DNA from: Phytophthora sp. 'mugwort'
Taxonomy: Eukaryota > Oomycota > Peronosporomycetes > Peronosporales > Peronosporaceae
Length of the DNA: 64,000 nt
Direction: 5' to 3'
Assembly: GCA_033558025.1 (NCBI GenBank)
Contig: JAUCEF010000016.1
Location: 2,604,001 to 2,668,000, forward strand
The position numbers and the translations under genes were made by a program. The notes beneath the pieces are model-generated. The model ran no database searches, was not told the origin of the DNA, and was given only the letters and a program-made list of their open reading frames with translations. This document shows, piece by piece, positions 10,366 to 22,550 of the stretch. The stretch's first letter is position 1. Each line of letters starts with the position of its first letter.

Positions 10366-11704
10366 ATGAAGATTCGGAAGACGTACTCTGCGGCCGACAA
10401 GAAGATAGCGGTTGGCCGTGTCGCATGAGGCGGGGCAGTTGTTAGCGTGTTTGTTGTCCTCAACATCAATGAGCGTCTGATCCGCAACTGGTTCGACCCG
10501 GTGAAGCAAGGAAGGCCGTTGGAGCCTGTGCGCCATTGCTCCAAGCCAAGCCTCACTCCCGACTCGGAGCTAGACATGACGGGATGTTGGCCAGAATCTG
10601 GTTGGGCAGCCAGCCACTCGCTTCGCGCTGCTCCAGAAGGCGTGATATTGCCAATTTGGTGATTCTCCATGATCTTGGCGAAGGAGGGTACAAGCGGTTA
10701 ATGCAAAGCAACCCAGATCTCGCCCATCGCAGAACTTAAGCGACATCCAAGTCAAGGACGTGCATCATCGCCTAACATTTCGTGACGCTCTTTCTTCTAC
10801 GTACTCGCGAAGCCTGTGATCGACATCGGCTTCGATGCTTCTCGTCGGTTCAACATGGATAAGGCTGCATTCCTAAAAAAGAAAGACAGCAAGGTTGTCA
10901 CCGCTGTGCGCGGCTCAAGCAACGTCTGGGACGAGGATTCTACCATAAATTTCCACATGGCGGTAGTGGCATGTGCCAATGTAGCCTGATTCACTATTCC
11001 GTCGCTGTTCATCACGCCAGGTAAGACCTTGTAGCTCGACATTATGGAAGGCTCCGAAGTCGATGGATGTGCTATGACGACGTCGCTGAGCCGCTTCAAC
11101 AACAGAAAAACTTCGCTGTGTGGCTAGCCTATTTGGGAACTCTGTGTCTGCGACCGTGAAACAACCGGTGGGCCTACCTCTCGACGGCTAGAGCCCTACT
11201 ACTCGCCCGATTTGGTAGAGCTCTCTCTTTTTCGATCGAGGTATTCATTATTGTTTGCCATCGAACGCAACTCATCTGTTACAGCCACTGGATGTTGCTG
11301 TCTTCGTGATTTTAAAGTGTACTTTGTGGCGTCTGAGTATAGATGTTGACATCGAGGGACGCTCAATATCAGCAGAAAATGTCGGATCGGATCGCGAGCG
11401 TGGCGTGAGAGACGGATCTCAAATCGGGCGATACGTTAAAATCGACTCAAGCGCCTGCCGTTTAAATTTCCATGTCACTTCCAAAAACCGTAGAGAAGGC
11501 TGGAGCTTTCTAAGGCAACGGGACCCCATCCAAAGCTGCGATGGCAACTTGGCTCCAAGACCGGGAGTTCGTACGAGAAAAAATGTGACTACCAAAGCAG
11601 AAATCGAAGACCAGGAAGAGGAAGACAACCAAGATGTCGGACGCATCCTCACCATGAAGATGCTGGAAGTCATCGCTCAAGAGAATCCCACGAGTTCGAA
11701 GTAG
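10366..11704 (+). pseudogene. pogo/Tigger transposase (HTH + DDE_1), degenerate
   Basis: The gene starts at ATG 10366 with a psq-like DNA-binding segment (RKTYSAADKKIAVGRVA, stop, then NINERLIRNWFDPV). The DDE_1 core appears from about 10840: FNMDKAAFLKKKDSKVVTAV (first Asp in NMD), GSSNVWDED, and CANVA..FTIPSLFITPGKTL (about 10970-11035). The region that should hold the second Asp (about 11130-11240) is garbled. The third block, PSNATHLLQPLDVAVF, is at 11256-11310, and the Asp in LQPLD is conserved. A charged C-terminal tail runs to a TAG at 11702. Several stops and frame changes make it non-functional. Confidence 0.8.
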
Positions 11705-14700
11705 GCGGAAAACTCACGGGCGAGTGCGTCCGCAGAGAACTTCTCGAGAGAAGTAACCCATCACTACCTCTAATAAACTATATGCATGAATTACGGTTCT
11801 CCGAATATTCTCTCTCAACTCACACCTAACTCTGAATCGGTCGTCTCTCGATCGACGTCGATGTATGTTTGTTGCAAATTGCAAGCCTAAATCCGGCCTT
11901 CAATTGGTAGTCCGACTAAATTGGGACTGCACATGGGGTATTTGCATCCCCCAAAATGCCGAATAGAGCCCTTCTGGAGGAACCCTCCTTTTCAAAAGAA
12001 TAAGGATACGCAGAGATCCTCAAATACAGGCATTTAGAATCGGCCTTACTTTGGTTATTATCTTACATATACTTTCAAATAGCCAGCAGTTGAGAATTTC
12101 GGACACACACGAGATTCATTTCCAGCTCGCGGCAGCATCTATGCCTTCTCAAAGTGAATCTGAAACGCCCATTTTCGGAACCCAGCGCTTTGCCCAATTG
12201 CCTCCGCTTTACATTTCACTCATGGCTGGTGCCCTCCTCAAGACGTCGCCTTCCCAAGCCTAGACCCCGCGCCGTCCCAGTCCAGACCTCGGGGCTCGCA
12301 CTGCCATGGTCAGATGACAACGCTATGTCGTGTAGGAACACGTTAAAATTCTCGCCGTTAAACCACCAATATCACACGTTTTGTTTTTCAACAAAGGTCA
12401 GCGATTGTTGCATCAGCACCTGAGAACCACGAACGATTGTTACACCGGGTCTGTTTCAAGCGCCTTTGTATACCGAGGTTGATTTCCAAATATCAGCACC
12501 ACTAGTCACGAGTGAGGGCTGGCATGCAATATTGGACTTTCGCGCAATCCTTCAAAGTCCCTCAGAAAAAAACGGTACCGGCGGTCAAGGCTAGTAGGAG
12601 ATGCCAAGGATAACCCGGCAGGTAGCCATAAGCAGGGACACTTGGTTCCCATATGTATATATGGAGCAACACGCTGATGTCGCTCTCATACTCTCGGCCA
12701 CACCAAAGCTTGAATTGGTCAAGGTAAACTCTATTCAATACATCAAACGCAGCCGAGCATGTCCAGCCACTACAATATGCTAGCTACTCTAACTGAAGTC
12801 TGACTTAACCCTTGGTGGGTTGAAGGGAAGACTGGTGATATATAATTAAGGAAAGCTACGACTTTCCACTGTAGGTCCTCCTATAGGTAGTCTTATAGCA
12901 CTATACAAATATCAAGTGTGAGCTAATCTCTGTGGGAGATCTCTACAAATCCGATGGCACGACCGGCCTCTACTAAAAAAGAAAGTTACTCTGAGATGGG
13001 TACAACACTCATCGACCCCTCGGGTGGGTTATATCAAGACCTGCCGACGCCTCTGTCTCTATCGCTTTTGTCACTCTGTCGCAGGGAATATGATCGACCG
13101 ATCGCAGAGAGGTAACGCCTTTTCACCGAGAAGCCCAATGGGTGTTGCCGGACTAAGCGAGCTGTCACCGCTCGGCCAAACTCTCACACCACAACTACCC
13201 CCGCCTCGACAAGAACCCCAATAAGTGGCAAGCATCGCGGCGCCTTCTAAACGCATACCCATGAAACACTCTTCGTGCGGTGTATCCAGCCCTACACACA
13301 TCCGCCTTCCTTATCTTGGGTCCTCCACTGAGCTAAGTGCGTGACCACCTCGGATATTGGCTCGCGTGTACCCTTCTGACGTTTCGTCGTTCGAGTGCGA
13401 TATTTTACCCGTTTGTCCAAGGTGATGCCGGTGCGCCTACCCAGCGCGTGGTCTCACTTGATCGCTTGTGCCGGCTTCTCCGTCGCCAACCCCTTGCCTT
13501 CGGTAACTGGCGGGGCTTCAGAGGGGCCGCTACCTACAAATTAGCTGGAACGTGTTGAGGAACGTCAAATCTCGCGCATCGGGCAACTAGCGAGGCGTCA
13601 GAGATTTCCCCTTGTCGCGTTGTTGTCTGCAGACACGGGTACGCCTGCAAATATGTCCTCTAACGCTGATCTCTATTCGATGCTAACTCCCCGCCAAACT
13701 TGCAGCCCGTCCCACTAACCTTTGCCCGCCTTATCATCGCTAAGGATGTCGAGGAGGTCGACTGGAAGCTGTTTGAGCTATCGTCGCCGAGGATGGCTGT
13801 CAAGCGCCCTCGCAGCTCCGACGCTGGCAGATCGGACGACGACAAGAACAAGTTCCACGACTCAGGCGAAGCAGTTAAGATATCTGACGAGGTATCGTTC
13901 GACGCAGATGAAGACGGCGAGGACTAGGATGATTCGTTGCGTTGATGTCGTCGTCTCGATGAAATCGGCTACGCTAACAAGTCTCGATCTTGGGAGGCCA
14001 AGTGTCCGGCGGCAAAACGGCTAGGGTGTCCGACGGTCGGCTTGAAGAGCAAAGCTTCAATTTCATCTCCTGCCACCACCATATCACTACGGACCTCTCC
14101 TTCGCCCGGTGATGTGCCTCCATCCGGGTTACCGATGCCTACGCCTACTTCGGAGTCCGCGGTACCTCATCCCTCGACCGAAGTCGTTGACTTGCCGGGT
14201 GATATTGACATCGATGCTACGAATGCTTCGGTTTCAATTCCACGGCCGCCCTCCATGTCGCGGCACCGCCTCGCCACGATGGTCGGCCAACTCGTGTCAG
14301 CTAGCCTGCGTCTTGCCAGAATGTTCAAGACTTTACATCACTGCATCCTTCGGAGTACCGAGAGCAGATCCAGCTCGCCAACGTGCACAAGGTGAGACCA
14401 AGTTCAGTAGATCACGGATCACCGGGGACACACCTCTGTTAGTCGGTAGCTGGGTGCATCTGGGAAGCGGATCGGATCTTAATCAGATGTTGATATATCC
14501 AGCGACACCTCAATCCCGCGATGATAGCGGTAAAATTATTTCGCCACCTATAACAGGACGAGTAGAATGATTGGGCGGGTACAGAGTGTTGGTGATTTGA
14601 TGCACCAAAACATTGAATAAAATACTGTATATTTATGTATAGCGAGCGGACTTGGTGATTTGGGCTCACAACGTGTTAAAGATGTTGATCACTGAAGCGA

Positions 14701-14814
14701 GGCCTGGGGTTTATGTACTTGGTGCGTCGAACGGAGTGAACACCACTTGGCTGAATAAAGAAGATTCGAAAGTGATTGATTTATTGGAGCTTACACTGCC
14801 TCCACATTCAGAGG
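11705..14814. other. Unclassified repeat-like stretch
   Basis: I recognise no complete gene here. Plus-strand frames around 13700-13926 (PLTFARLIIAKDVEEVDWKL, then a charged DDDKNKFHD segment) and 14042-14395 (Pro/Ser/Thr-rich, with DLPGDIDIDATNASV) read more like protein than the background and could be the leader of a retroelement gag, given that a copia gag remnant follows at 14.8 kb. The rest (11705-13690) gives only short chance frames. Confidence 0.3.
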
Positions 14815-15335
14815 CCCAAGACGCATCGACCAAGGTCTCCATCGACAAGTCCAACGGACCCAACTATACCACATGAAATCGCTACATATGTGGCGCGTCA
14901 CTGACCAATTCGGAGCGGGATTTTATGGACCGGGTAACGACCCCGGTCTTCGCGGACTCCCGGACCAAGGAAGATTTCGGCAAGTCAAGCAACATCGCTT
15001 CTGGGCTAATGTTGCTCCACCTGGACGCTGACTACCACCACATGATTGATGACTGCGAGAGAGCCTGGGTCACGTGGGCATGTTTGAAGACGCCGCCCGG
15101 TGGACCGCAGAAGACTGTCGCATCTACCTAAAGCGACAGCTCTTCAGCATGGAGATGTCTGAATGCGGCAACGTGTTACATAATTTCATGTTCTTAAATC
15201 AGCGCCAAGATCAGTAACATCGGCGACAAGAGAGGGGGGGGTGAAGACGTGGCTATCTGTTTGTCGCGCAATCTCCGCAAGGCTTATCTAAGCTGGAGAT
15301 GCGTAGCGCAGAGGTGCAGGGGGAAATAAAAAACT
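14815..15335 (+). pseudogene. Ty1/copia gag remnant
   Basis: Fragments appear in the order expected of a copia capsid of the UBN2 type: IDKSNGPNYTT (the L-G-x-N-Y-x-x-W start, Trp lost), SNIASGLMLLHLDADYHHMI, then AWVTWACLK, followed in other frames by IYLKRQLFSMEMSECGN and SAKISNIGDK...EDVAICLSR (about 15125-15290). The DNA carries an in-frame stop near 14874 and a shift near 15100. No protease, integrase or reverse transcriptase follows, so only the gag end survives. Confidence 0.6.
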
Positions 15336-16079
15336 AAACGAAGATATATGCTACACTCGTACTTAATGTCCGACCACGTTCTAAATACACTGGACTTTGC
15401 TGATCTGATACATCTTGTGCGCTAATATCCACCTATTTGGGTGCGGGCGTCTGCGGGCTAACCCAACCCAGTTTAGGCTATGGCATCGTCGTTCGCGTTT
15501 CTTTTAATAGTGACAGCGTTAAATGCGAGGGCAAAACCACGGCGATCATCATCCACCGGCTAACGTTGAGTCGCCATCGTCCAGCAATAGGCGGTGATGC
15601 GACTATTTCGAGCGTTACAATTCCACGGATGTACGCTGTACGGCTAACATGTAAAATTACGACACTGTAGTAGAGCCCTCCTTCCTCGGTCCAAACGATG
15701 ACTTATTAGCAATCAAACGGAACCTAGAAGGGCGAAGCTGCGTCATTCTAGGTCGGAAGTAATCGCTACTCACTGCATCATGTTTGACTTGCTCACCCCT
15801 CTGTCTCTATCGACAGCTAAAAGGGCGTGTTTTGCCCCTTTACATTGATTTGGCTTAACTTTGTATATAATAGTTCCAAAGAGCCACATAGCAGTGCATG
15901 GTCAATAAAATATGTTACGGAACCGCGATCAGCCCGTCCTCAATAATAATTACTATAATACATACAAGACACGAGAAAAATAGTTGCTGCAATAATAAAA
16001 ATATATTGCGGCAATACCATGGACCTTATCTCTCTTTTTTTTTCATTCCTCGTTGGCATCTCGGACGCAGCCTAGGAGC
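15336..16079. other. No gene recognised
   Basis: AT content rises from 15,850 to 16,030 (runs such as AATAATAATTACTATAATAC and a poly-T). Only short chance frames are present and there is no supported feature. Confidence 0.35.
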
Positions 16080-17509
16080 ATCGCACGGTTCCACAAATCA
16101 CGATTGGCTAGAAGAAACAGCACTCTCTCAAAGTTGGCGAAGACCGAAGCGACGTCAGCATCAACTTGCACCCGGAGAAGAGTATCTCGCAGGTGTTGTT
16201 CCTGGGAGATACGTGATGAAGCAGATCGTCGTACGCAACGTTACAGCTCTCCACGCGTCGCTGACGTTTTGCTTTGTAGAATCGATGAGGCAAAATTCGT
16301 CGTAGGCGTCGCGTTAGTAATAGGGTAATAAAACTATATATATACCTCAAAAGCCTCGTCAACGCGCTTTTCCTCACCGGATAATGGGACGTCGTTCTGG
16401 ATCTTGGCGACGGCGTTCTCAAAATTCGGTGAGTGAATGATACTGACTGTAGTTTTAAATACTCCAGCATCACCGGGTACTTGTGCATGCACGCATCAAA
16501 ACTCAGCCGGAAGTCAGCTAAAGAGAATTTTCCGACTGCAACTTAACGCAGACGCTGTCCAGCTCTCATAGCATATCAACCAACGCTCCAATGCGTCAGT
16601 GAGAGTTGCAACGAGGGCCGTACTCGTCGACGGCGTCCACAGTCAGAATGGCGTCTCGAATCTCGACATAGAGCTGCAGCATCTTAAACGTAGAGGACCA
16701 GCGCGTCACCTTCGCTTTGGTCGGCTTAAGGGGGGTTGCCAAGTCGAGCGCCGTTGCATTATTGGCTTGGCGCAACTGAATCATCAAAGCCTGGATCTGA
16801 TCAATCTGAGTCTGATAGTCAGAGAGAAACCGTTTACCGCAAGGTTAAACCGGTGACTGGCACATCCAATAGCGGCACGCCCATGCCTGTGGCGATGCAT
16901 TAATTGGTCGGGCAATTATCTCCAATCAGGACGCGAACCATGCTCGGGTTCTTGCTATACACACCCAGCACAGTCGTGGGATGCTCCACGTCAGCGGGTG
17001 CACTTTGGTCATCATCCATGACAGAAGGCACTGACAGCGCTCGCCACCGAGCACGTAGACGGCGTAGAGGCCTAGGAAATGGAGAGAGTGGCTCGTCCAG
17101 CTATCCTACATCAAGCCAAACGACTCGTCCATCTTCCCGGTAATCATGTGCCCTACTTTGCCGGCGACGAAACGCATGTAGCTCTTTAGCGTTTTCGCCA
17201 TAACCCCATTCATCTTCACTACTGCGCGTGTAGGTTTGTTTTCTGCCTCAGTTATTGGCAGATTGCTTTCGATAAAATCCAGTCCATCCACTGATAGATA
17301 TTGAACGTGTGCTAATCAACGAAGAGCATGTCGATTGCAGGAGTCGAAGGGGCTTGCGCGCTGGCATATTCACTTGCATACTCGGCGTGCTTGCTACTAA
17401 GTTGACCTAACAAGTTGCTGTAGCCGGTGCCTGACGCTTGCTTGCGCGGACGTCCGCACCTCTTGCACTCAAACTTCCCTTGGTCGAGATCGATGAAGTA
17501 AATGAGCAA
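16080..17509 (-). pseudogene. hAT transposase with BED zinc finger, degenerate
   Basis: On the minus strand a BED-type finger comes first (17312-17509): GKFECKRCGRP, a Gly-Thr-Gly-Tyr segment, then LLGQLSSKHAEY, giving C-x2-C and a C-terminal His. The middle gives PITEAENKPTRAVVKMN and, at 16596-16787, TKAKVTRWSSTFKMLQLYVE, the hAT region with RWSS(T). The C-terminal dimerisation region is at 16108-16230: RNNTCEILFSGCKLMLTSLR, matching the NTCERxFS block of hAT enzymes. At least six stops or shifts separate these blocks. The piece is a complete-length but thoroughly dead copy. Confidence 0.75.
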
Positions 17510-18185
17510 AGCTGGCGAGATGACATTGGTGGGTATATGCTGTTGAGAGGATAATTGTTGGTCAAACTGCGTTGTGTTGAGAATGGAGTCTAAGGAGTGC
17601 GTGTGGTGCCAAGTTTCTAGTGATTTAAGGGCCGAAATGAATGGACAGAAGGACAGCGCGACTTTTTCGTAAAATACATAGTATTTTAAGCAATTTTGTA
17701 TTGTATCGAAACCGTGATGAAATAATAATAATAATTCCGTAATATAATACGCGCAATGTTCGTATTATATTATTTATACCAGGCCATGTAGATATCGGCG
17801 TCCATGCAGCAGCAACTATACAATACCAGCACATGATTGTGCGAACCTACTAAGACAATGAGCTACTCTTGCTCGGCTCTAACTCTGGCTTTTGACTGTT
17901 TTTCTGCTGCTACCGTTTAGACTGAGCTACAGCTTCTGCTTCCTGTTTTCGCGTCAGCTTGTGTCGCTGTTCTGGTATTATAGTAGGCGATAGTGTTGGT
18001 TTTGCCGCTGCAAAACCAAATATAACTGACAGATAATTATGTTTGATCCTGTTTATACTGCGGCAAAACCAATGAATCTTCGACATCCAGCACTTCGGGC
18101 AGCACGGCTTGATCGACCATCTACGAGAGCATCCAACACCAACCATTGGTTGAAGATAAATTCAATACGAACTAAGTGAACAATA
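17510..18185. other. Spacer between two hAT remnants, with a small inverted repeat
   Basis: The sequence holds a perfect 13-bp inverted repeat, TTGGTTTTGCCGC (17996-18008) and GCGGCAAAACCAA (18060-18072), around a 51-base AT-rich spacer. The whole 77-bp unit could be a miniature insert. Otherwise AT-rich (17690-17780) and without a gene. Confidence 0.45.
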
Positions 18186-18195
18186 ATTAATTACC

Positions 18196-18868
18196 CTACG
18201 ACGAAACTGAAATATGAAGAGAAGAAAGATTGATGAATGTTGCGTCCTTGAACACGCCACAGATTGCGTCTTTGTTTTCAATCACACTGACTATGTAGTT
18301 GAACGCAGAATACCAGCGCGTCGCGACGGGAAGTGAAAGCATGCGAGTGTAGGCTTCATCTTTCCGAACTTGGGCGAGTTTGGTTTGTTCTTCTACAAAC
18401 CGTGCTAGAAGCTGGCTGCGCTGAAGAAAGTAGGAAGCAAGGTTGTGTGCTTGAGACATATCTTTGCAACCGGAGTGAGGTTCGCAATATCTTGGAGCAA
18501 GAGGTTCAACGTATGAGTGCCACACCCAGAGCATAAAACTCCCCTATCCCTCTCCGGAATTTCCCAAGCAGCTTGCATAGATTTTGCGCTATCCGCGATC
18601 ACAGTGGTGACGAAACCAGGCTTGTCTCTTGCTTCTTCACTTCTTCTATCACCTCACCAATCATGCTAGCCATGTAAGCTCCAGTTTGTGAGTGCGGTCC
18701 AGTCACCCGAAGCGTGAAAAGTTTTGGCTTCATGTTTGGTCCATCCAAAATAACATTTACGCTCTTCTGGTGGTTCACGGTGATGCAGCCATCTACTGCG
18801 ACGGAAACATAAGGCTGCAGCATCAGCAGCTTCACAAGCTCATCAAACTCAACTAAAAAAACCTTCAT
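18196..18868 (-). pseudogene. hAT transposase (DUF659 region) remnant
   Basis: Read leftward from 18868, the frame begins FDELVKLLMLQPYVSVAVDG and continues GPNMKPKLFTLRVTGPHSQT and GAYMASMIGEVIEEVKK. This is the DUF659-like part of hAT transposases with its catalytic Asp (AVDG). After a shift near 18600 come IADSAKSMQAAWE, CSGCGTHTLNLLLQDI (the C-x2-H type block) and, in a third frame, TRMLSLPVATRWYSAFNYIV. The C-terminal dimerisation region is absent, so the copy is truncated on that side. It is a different subfamily from the hAT at 16.1-17.5 kb. Confidence 0.7.
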
Positions 18869-19219
18869 CCAGTAAACGCCCAGAGACCAGTGATCGGGAC
18901 GTGACCGTTAGGCCAGGACGGCCTTTCAAGACTAAATTCACAAAACCTGGTAGTTCAACGGTCAGGAACGCGGGTAAGAGAATCTTCTTGTGCGCACCGA
19001 GCTGAGCGCGGAATTGAAGTTACACTTTGAACATTGCCCGCGCGAAGCTCATTTCATTGATAGAAATGGCCTCAATATTTATTAAACTAGCTCCAAACGA
19101 ATTGAAAATTACGCGATTGCGGTTTTGGCAAATTAAACAGATGAATAATCCGTAGAACACAGTTTAATAACTGGCAGAACAAACAACACTAGTATGCGGC
19201 ATCACGGAAATCAGCTTGC
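18869..19219. other. Intergenic, downstream of the 737-codon gene
   Basis: The sequence is AT-rich with no supported coding frame. It contains the 3' flank of the minus-strand gene at 19220-21433. Confidence 0.4.
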
Positions 19220-21433
19220 CTAAATACGATGATCTAACTGCAAGTTTTCTACCCGTGGGTCTGGTGTCTGGAAAGTGTCGCTATGAGCGAGTACTTCATG
19301 GATGGACGTGCGTACAAGTTTTGCAACACGCGATAGTTTTCCCTGCAATATCGGTGTCGATGCCTCAAGCGTCTTGATTTTCAATGCCAGTTTTTTGCCG
19401 AGTTGGATGAGCAAGTCACGACAGTGGCAACACCGAGAAATGGCAGCCATGCGATTGACTTTCGTTGCAGGTCGTGCTAGTTTTCTATCTCGAGCCAGCG
19501 AAAGAAAAGCGATACGCTCATTGCAAGAAACTACCACTTTTGCGAGCTTCCGTGTGATACTTATAAGGCCCTTGCAAGTCAATCGACTAGACTTTTCTTC
19601 GGAAACGACTGCTTCCAGTTTTACCAGTACTCGTTTTGCCTCGGAAGACAGTCCAGGAAGCTGGAGGCAAATAGCCCCGTGCTGCTGCAGATCACTGCTA
19701 CCTGCAACAATATTTCGGTTGTCTTCTTCGTCGTTCTGAAGTTCCTCCGACGTATGCACAAATTCTTCTTCCCATGGCGTGGATGGCCGAAGATAAAAAA
19801 TTGAAGTGGCGTCTTCATGGCTTTCTTGGGGTTCGCACGTGCAAATGCGGCAACGCTGCAGCAGGCTCTCAAGTGCTTCGTCAGATAGGCAAAGTAAACT
19901 GAGGCTCGTGCTCTTCTCGCCAATCAGCTCTCGCTGTGGGATGTGATTTGAGAATGAGCCCAACAAACGATTTTCTGTGGAGCAGTCGATCTGTAGAACT
20001 TGCTGTTGCAATTTGGCGGTTATGGTGATCTTGACATCTATCGGTGCCCGGTCGATGCCTTTAACTTGGCGGGTGGTGAGGGCGCCATTGGGAGACTGTT
20101 GGGAATCGGTGAAGCCGCAACAGCTGAATTGATCCGCGGGCAACGGAATCTGGTCGACACTCTCAAAAAACGCAATCATATAGAGCAGCAGTTGTCGCGT
20201 CGTCCCTTCAGCTTCGCAGTCTTCGCTACTCACGTCGGTCACAAACGAGTCACATTGCGCGAGTTGGTTATGTTGCTCTTCAAACCGAAGAAAATCGCCG
20301 AGAAGACGTTCGTTGCTGTTCTCAGCCTGATACGGACAACTGGGGACTACTGCCTCACTACTTTTCGGAAACACAGGCGACGTACATGACTTGATGTTCC
20401 TAGTGCTAGTTAGGAGGATAACCTGGTCACTTGCGAGTGTACTTGATTCTGCTCGCTCGAGCGATGAACTCGTAATGGTCCACTTTAATTGCTCGAGACG
20501 CGCTTTCTTCGTGGCTGCGATATCAACTTCATCGGCAATTGCGATAGCGCTTACGTGAAAGAGAGGATTAAACGGCACCTGTGTCCAAGTTGTTGCAGCA
20601 GTCGGTCCTTCTGGAGACACGAAATAATACACCACACTTTGCTGTCTGTTGGCTCTGCCCACACACGAGTCCTCGGCCTCCTTCTTGTTGTCCAGTGCTT
20701 CCCTCACCGCACACACACGCAGCTGAGAGTCTTCGAGGAAAATACGTAAAAACTCGTTGGTCGATATAGACGGGGGCAAGTGACCTGTGGAAGCCTCTTT
20801 GGCCGAATCTAGAGACCACCGTGACAAGTCGTGGAAATGCTGTTGCCACGACGACAGAAACTGCTCGGTACCCAGGCAACCGTCGCAGTAGCACGGCATG
20901 GGGACCCCGTCATGAGCAGGAGGTACACCACTGGGTAGACGACAGTTTTGCAGTTGGCGCTGACGCTTCCGCCACTTCCGGTACGTGGTCGTGACGGTAG
21001 CTGGAACGGTGAGCGCGTACAGATGGCTCACATCTGCTCGAGCACTGCTCCGATGTGAGCCGCCTTTGCTGGAGTCGACGTCGAGTATAACACCAGTAAC
21101 CCTTTGAACAATGCGCCGCTGGTTCCGAGGGTTGTCGTTCGCCAACGCCGCCAATAAGGCCACCGCATTACGAGCTGTTTCTTTCTTGTAGAGAAAGTTT
21201 GTCGACAAGAGCGACAACTTGGAAACAGTGCCAAAGCGGGATCGAACTGGAATGTCTTCGTGACCCGAGAGCAATCTGCCGAGGAGGGCCTGGGCCTGGG
21301 GAAATGTCTCGGCAAGCTGCGCAAGCGACCGCAAGATGGCGTTGCAGTCGTCCAACGCCGAAGTGGCGAAGAGGTCCATGCACAGCTCGTTGAGCGTGCG
21401 CTGTAACTCGACGTCCAAGCTGTTGTTCTGCAT
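19220..21433 (-). CDS. Conserved-looking hypothetical protein, 737 aa, function unknown
   Basis: A single uninterrupted frame runs from ATG 21433 to TAG 19220. It is by far the longest in the window, with no stops or shifts, so it is almost certainly a real host gene without introns. The first ~110 residues are helical and Leu/Ala-rich (ELCMDLFATSALDDC, LRSLAQLAETFPQAQALLGR), like ARM/HEAT-type solenoid helices. A basic patch follows (YRKWRKRQRQLQNCRLPS, about residues 150-170). Next come a small Cys cluster (PCYCDGC, about 182) and a second Cys-rich spot (CRICTCEP, about 555). The C-terminal third is helical, basic and Cys/His-containing (SRCCHCRDLLIQLGKK). I see no signal peptide, no membrane segment and no enzyme motif. 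The large overlapping plus-strand frames are shadows. It stands alone between hAT and LINE debris. I do not recognise the family. Confidence 0.85.
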   Translation of the reverse strand: MQNNSLDVELQRTLNELCMDLFATSALDDCNAILRSLAQLAETFPQAQALLGRLLSGHEDIPVRSRFGTVSKLSLLSTNFLYKKETARNAVALLAALANDNPRNQRRIVQRVTGVILDVDSSKGGSHRSSARADVSHLYALTVPATVTTTYRKWRKRQRQLQNCRLPSGVPPAHDGVPMPCYCDGCLGTEQFLSSWQQHFHDLSRWSLDSAKEASTGHLPPSISTNEFLRIFLEDSQLRVCAVREALDNKKEAEDSCVGRANRQQSVVYYFVSPEGPTAATTWTQVPFNPLFHVSAIAIADEVDIAATKKARLEQLKWTITSSSLERAESSTLASDQVILLTSTRNIKSCTSPVFPKSSEAVVPSCPYQAENSNERLLGDFLRFEEQHNQLAQCDSFVTDVSSEDCEAEGTTRQLLLYMIAFFESVDQIPLPADQFSCCGFTDSQQSPNGALTTRQVKGIDRAPIDVKITITAKLQQQVLQIDCSTENRLLGSFSNHIPQRELIGEKSTSLSLLCLSDEALESLLQRCRICTCEPQESHEDATSIFYLRPSTPWEEEFVHTSEELQNDEEDNRNIVAGSSDLQQHGAICLQLPGLSSEAKRVLVKLEAVVSEEKSSRLTCKGLISITRKLAKVVVSCNERIAFLSLARDRKLARPATKVNRMAAISRCCHCRDLLIQLGKKLALKIKTLEASTPILQGKLSRVAKLVRTSIHEVLAHSDTFQTPDPRVENLQLDHRI

Positions 21434-22540
21434 TTCAGCTGGTTCTTAAGTGCTTGTGTCTATCTACTTTCTCCTGGCATGAGATGCTGAACACCTCATA
21501 TTAATAGTTTTCGTAGCTCCTACCTTAGTGCTGGATAGGAGTTACTCAGCGCATGAAGCTGGACGGTGAATGTACGATGCTCCCGTACGTCTCGTGGGTG
21601 AGGTTCAAAATTCTCAGCGCGTACTCAGCGGGCGGAACTGCCGTGAGCTGTCGCTTTTTTTTTGTCGACGACTGCCGCCAGTAAGCAGCGCCGCATCTCC
21701 CAATATTTTTGTAATGCTGCAAGATGTCGAGAAACCCCGAGATAGTAGACGGTCGACTATAACAGCATTGGTCGCCAGATTGTCCATAATTCCAGGTTCA
21801 ATTCGCGGTTAGCTATTTTCCGGGCGTCAATAGTGTTGCTCGATCGGTGGAATGATTCCAGATCGGGGGAAGCTTCTTCAGGATCAGGTCCTATTTGGTG
21901 TAGTCACCTCCAAATTGGGTGAATCCAATATAAGCGGGCCCCGGTGTGGCTGAATCCTAGTCTAGGATCGGTATCCGCAATCAGATCGGCTTGGATTCCT
22001 GTCCGGATGGGAATATAAGGTAGAGGGTATGTATGATGAAGGTTAAACATAAATCATAACGAGTTTGCACTGGAAGACTCACTTGAATATAGTATTGGGG
22101 GTTAAATATTGGCTCTCATACTTAGACCAAGTCACATTTGCGATCTTCCTGCATACGCGGCTGCCTCTGGACAGCTTTGGACAGGCCACGCTCGTCCTTG
22201 GACCTCTCCAACCCTCAAAGATCCCGCTATTGGAAGCGGTAAGAGGTGTAAAAGAACAAGGCCTCCCCACGCACCCCGACAAGAAATTACTCCAGATCCC
22301 ATATTTCTATTACGGATCTAAACGTCACCACACGGACCCTCAAGGCCCACCAAGTGCGCATCTCGTGTCAACGGGAGAGCTGTACCAGCCCGCGAAAGGG
22401 AACCACTAGCAAACTAAACGATCATATGAGTACCTCCCTTTAGTTGGTGTCTGACCCTGCTAAATCTAGAGAATCGACTCCACTACAATGGTGCGCGTGT
22501 CCGGATCTCTTGGCGACGTGGGATTTTACCCGTCCTAAGA
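21434..22540. other. Upstream flank of the 737-codon gene plus unclassified sequence
   Basis: The first few hundred bases should hold the promoter of the minus-strand gene; I see no obvious core element. Around 21870-22010 there are near-repeats of GGATTC/GAATCC and GATCGG words. No supported gene. Confidence 0.3.
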
Positions 22541-22550
22541 TAATGCGCAT

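Noticed and set aside
19302..20389. Long plus-strand ORFs (145 and 129 codons) opposite the 737-codon gene
   Set aside because: They are contained within a continuous 2.2-kb minus frame, have no motifs and are read as shadows.
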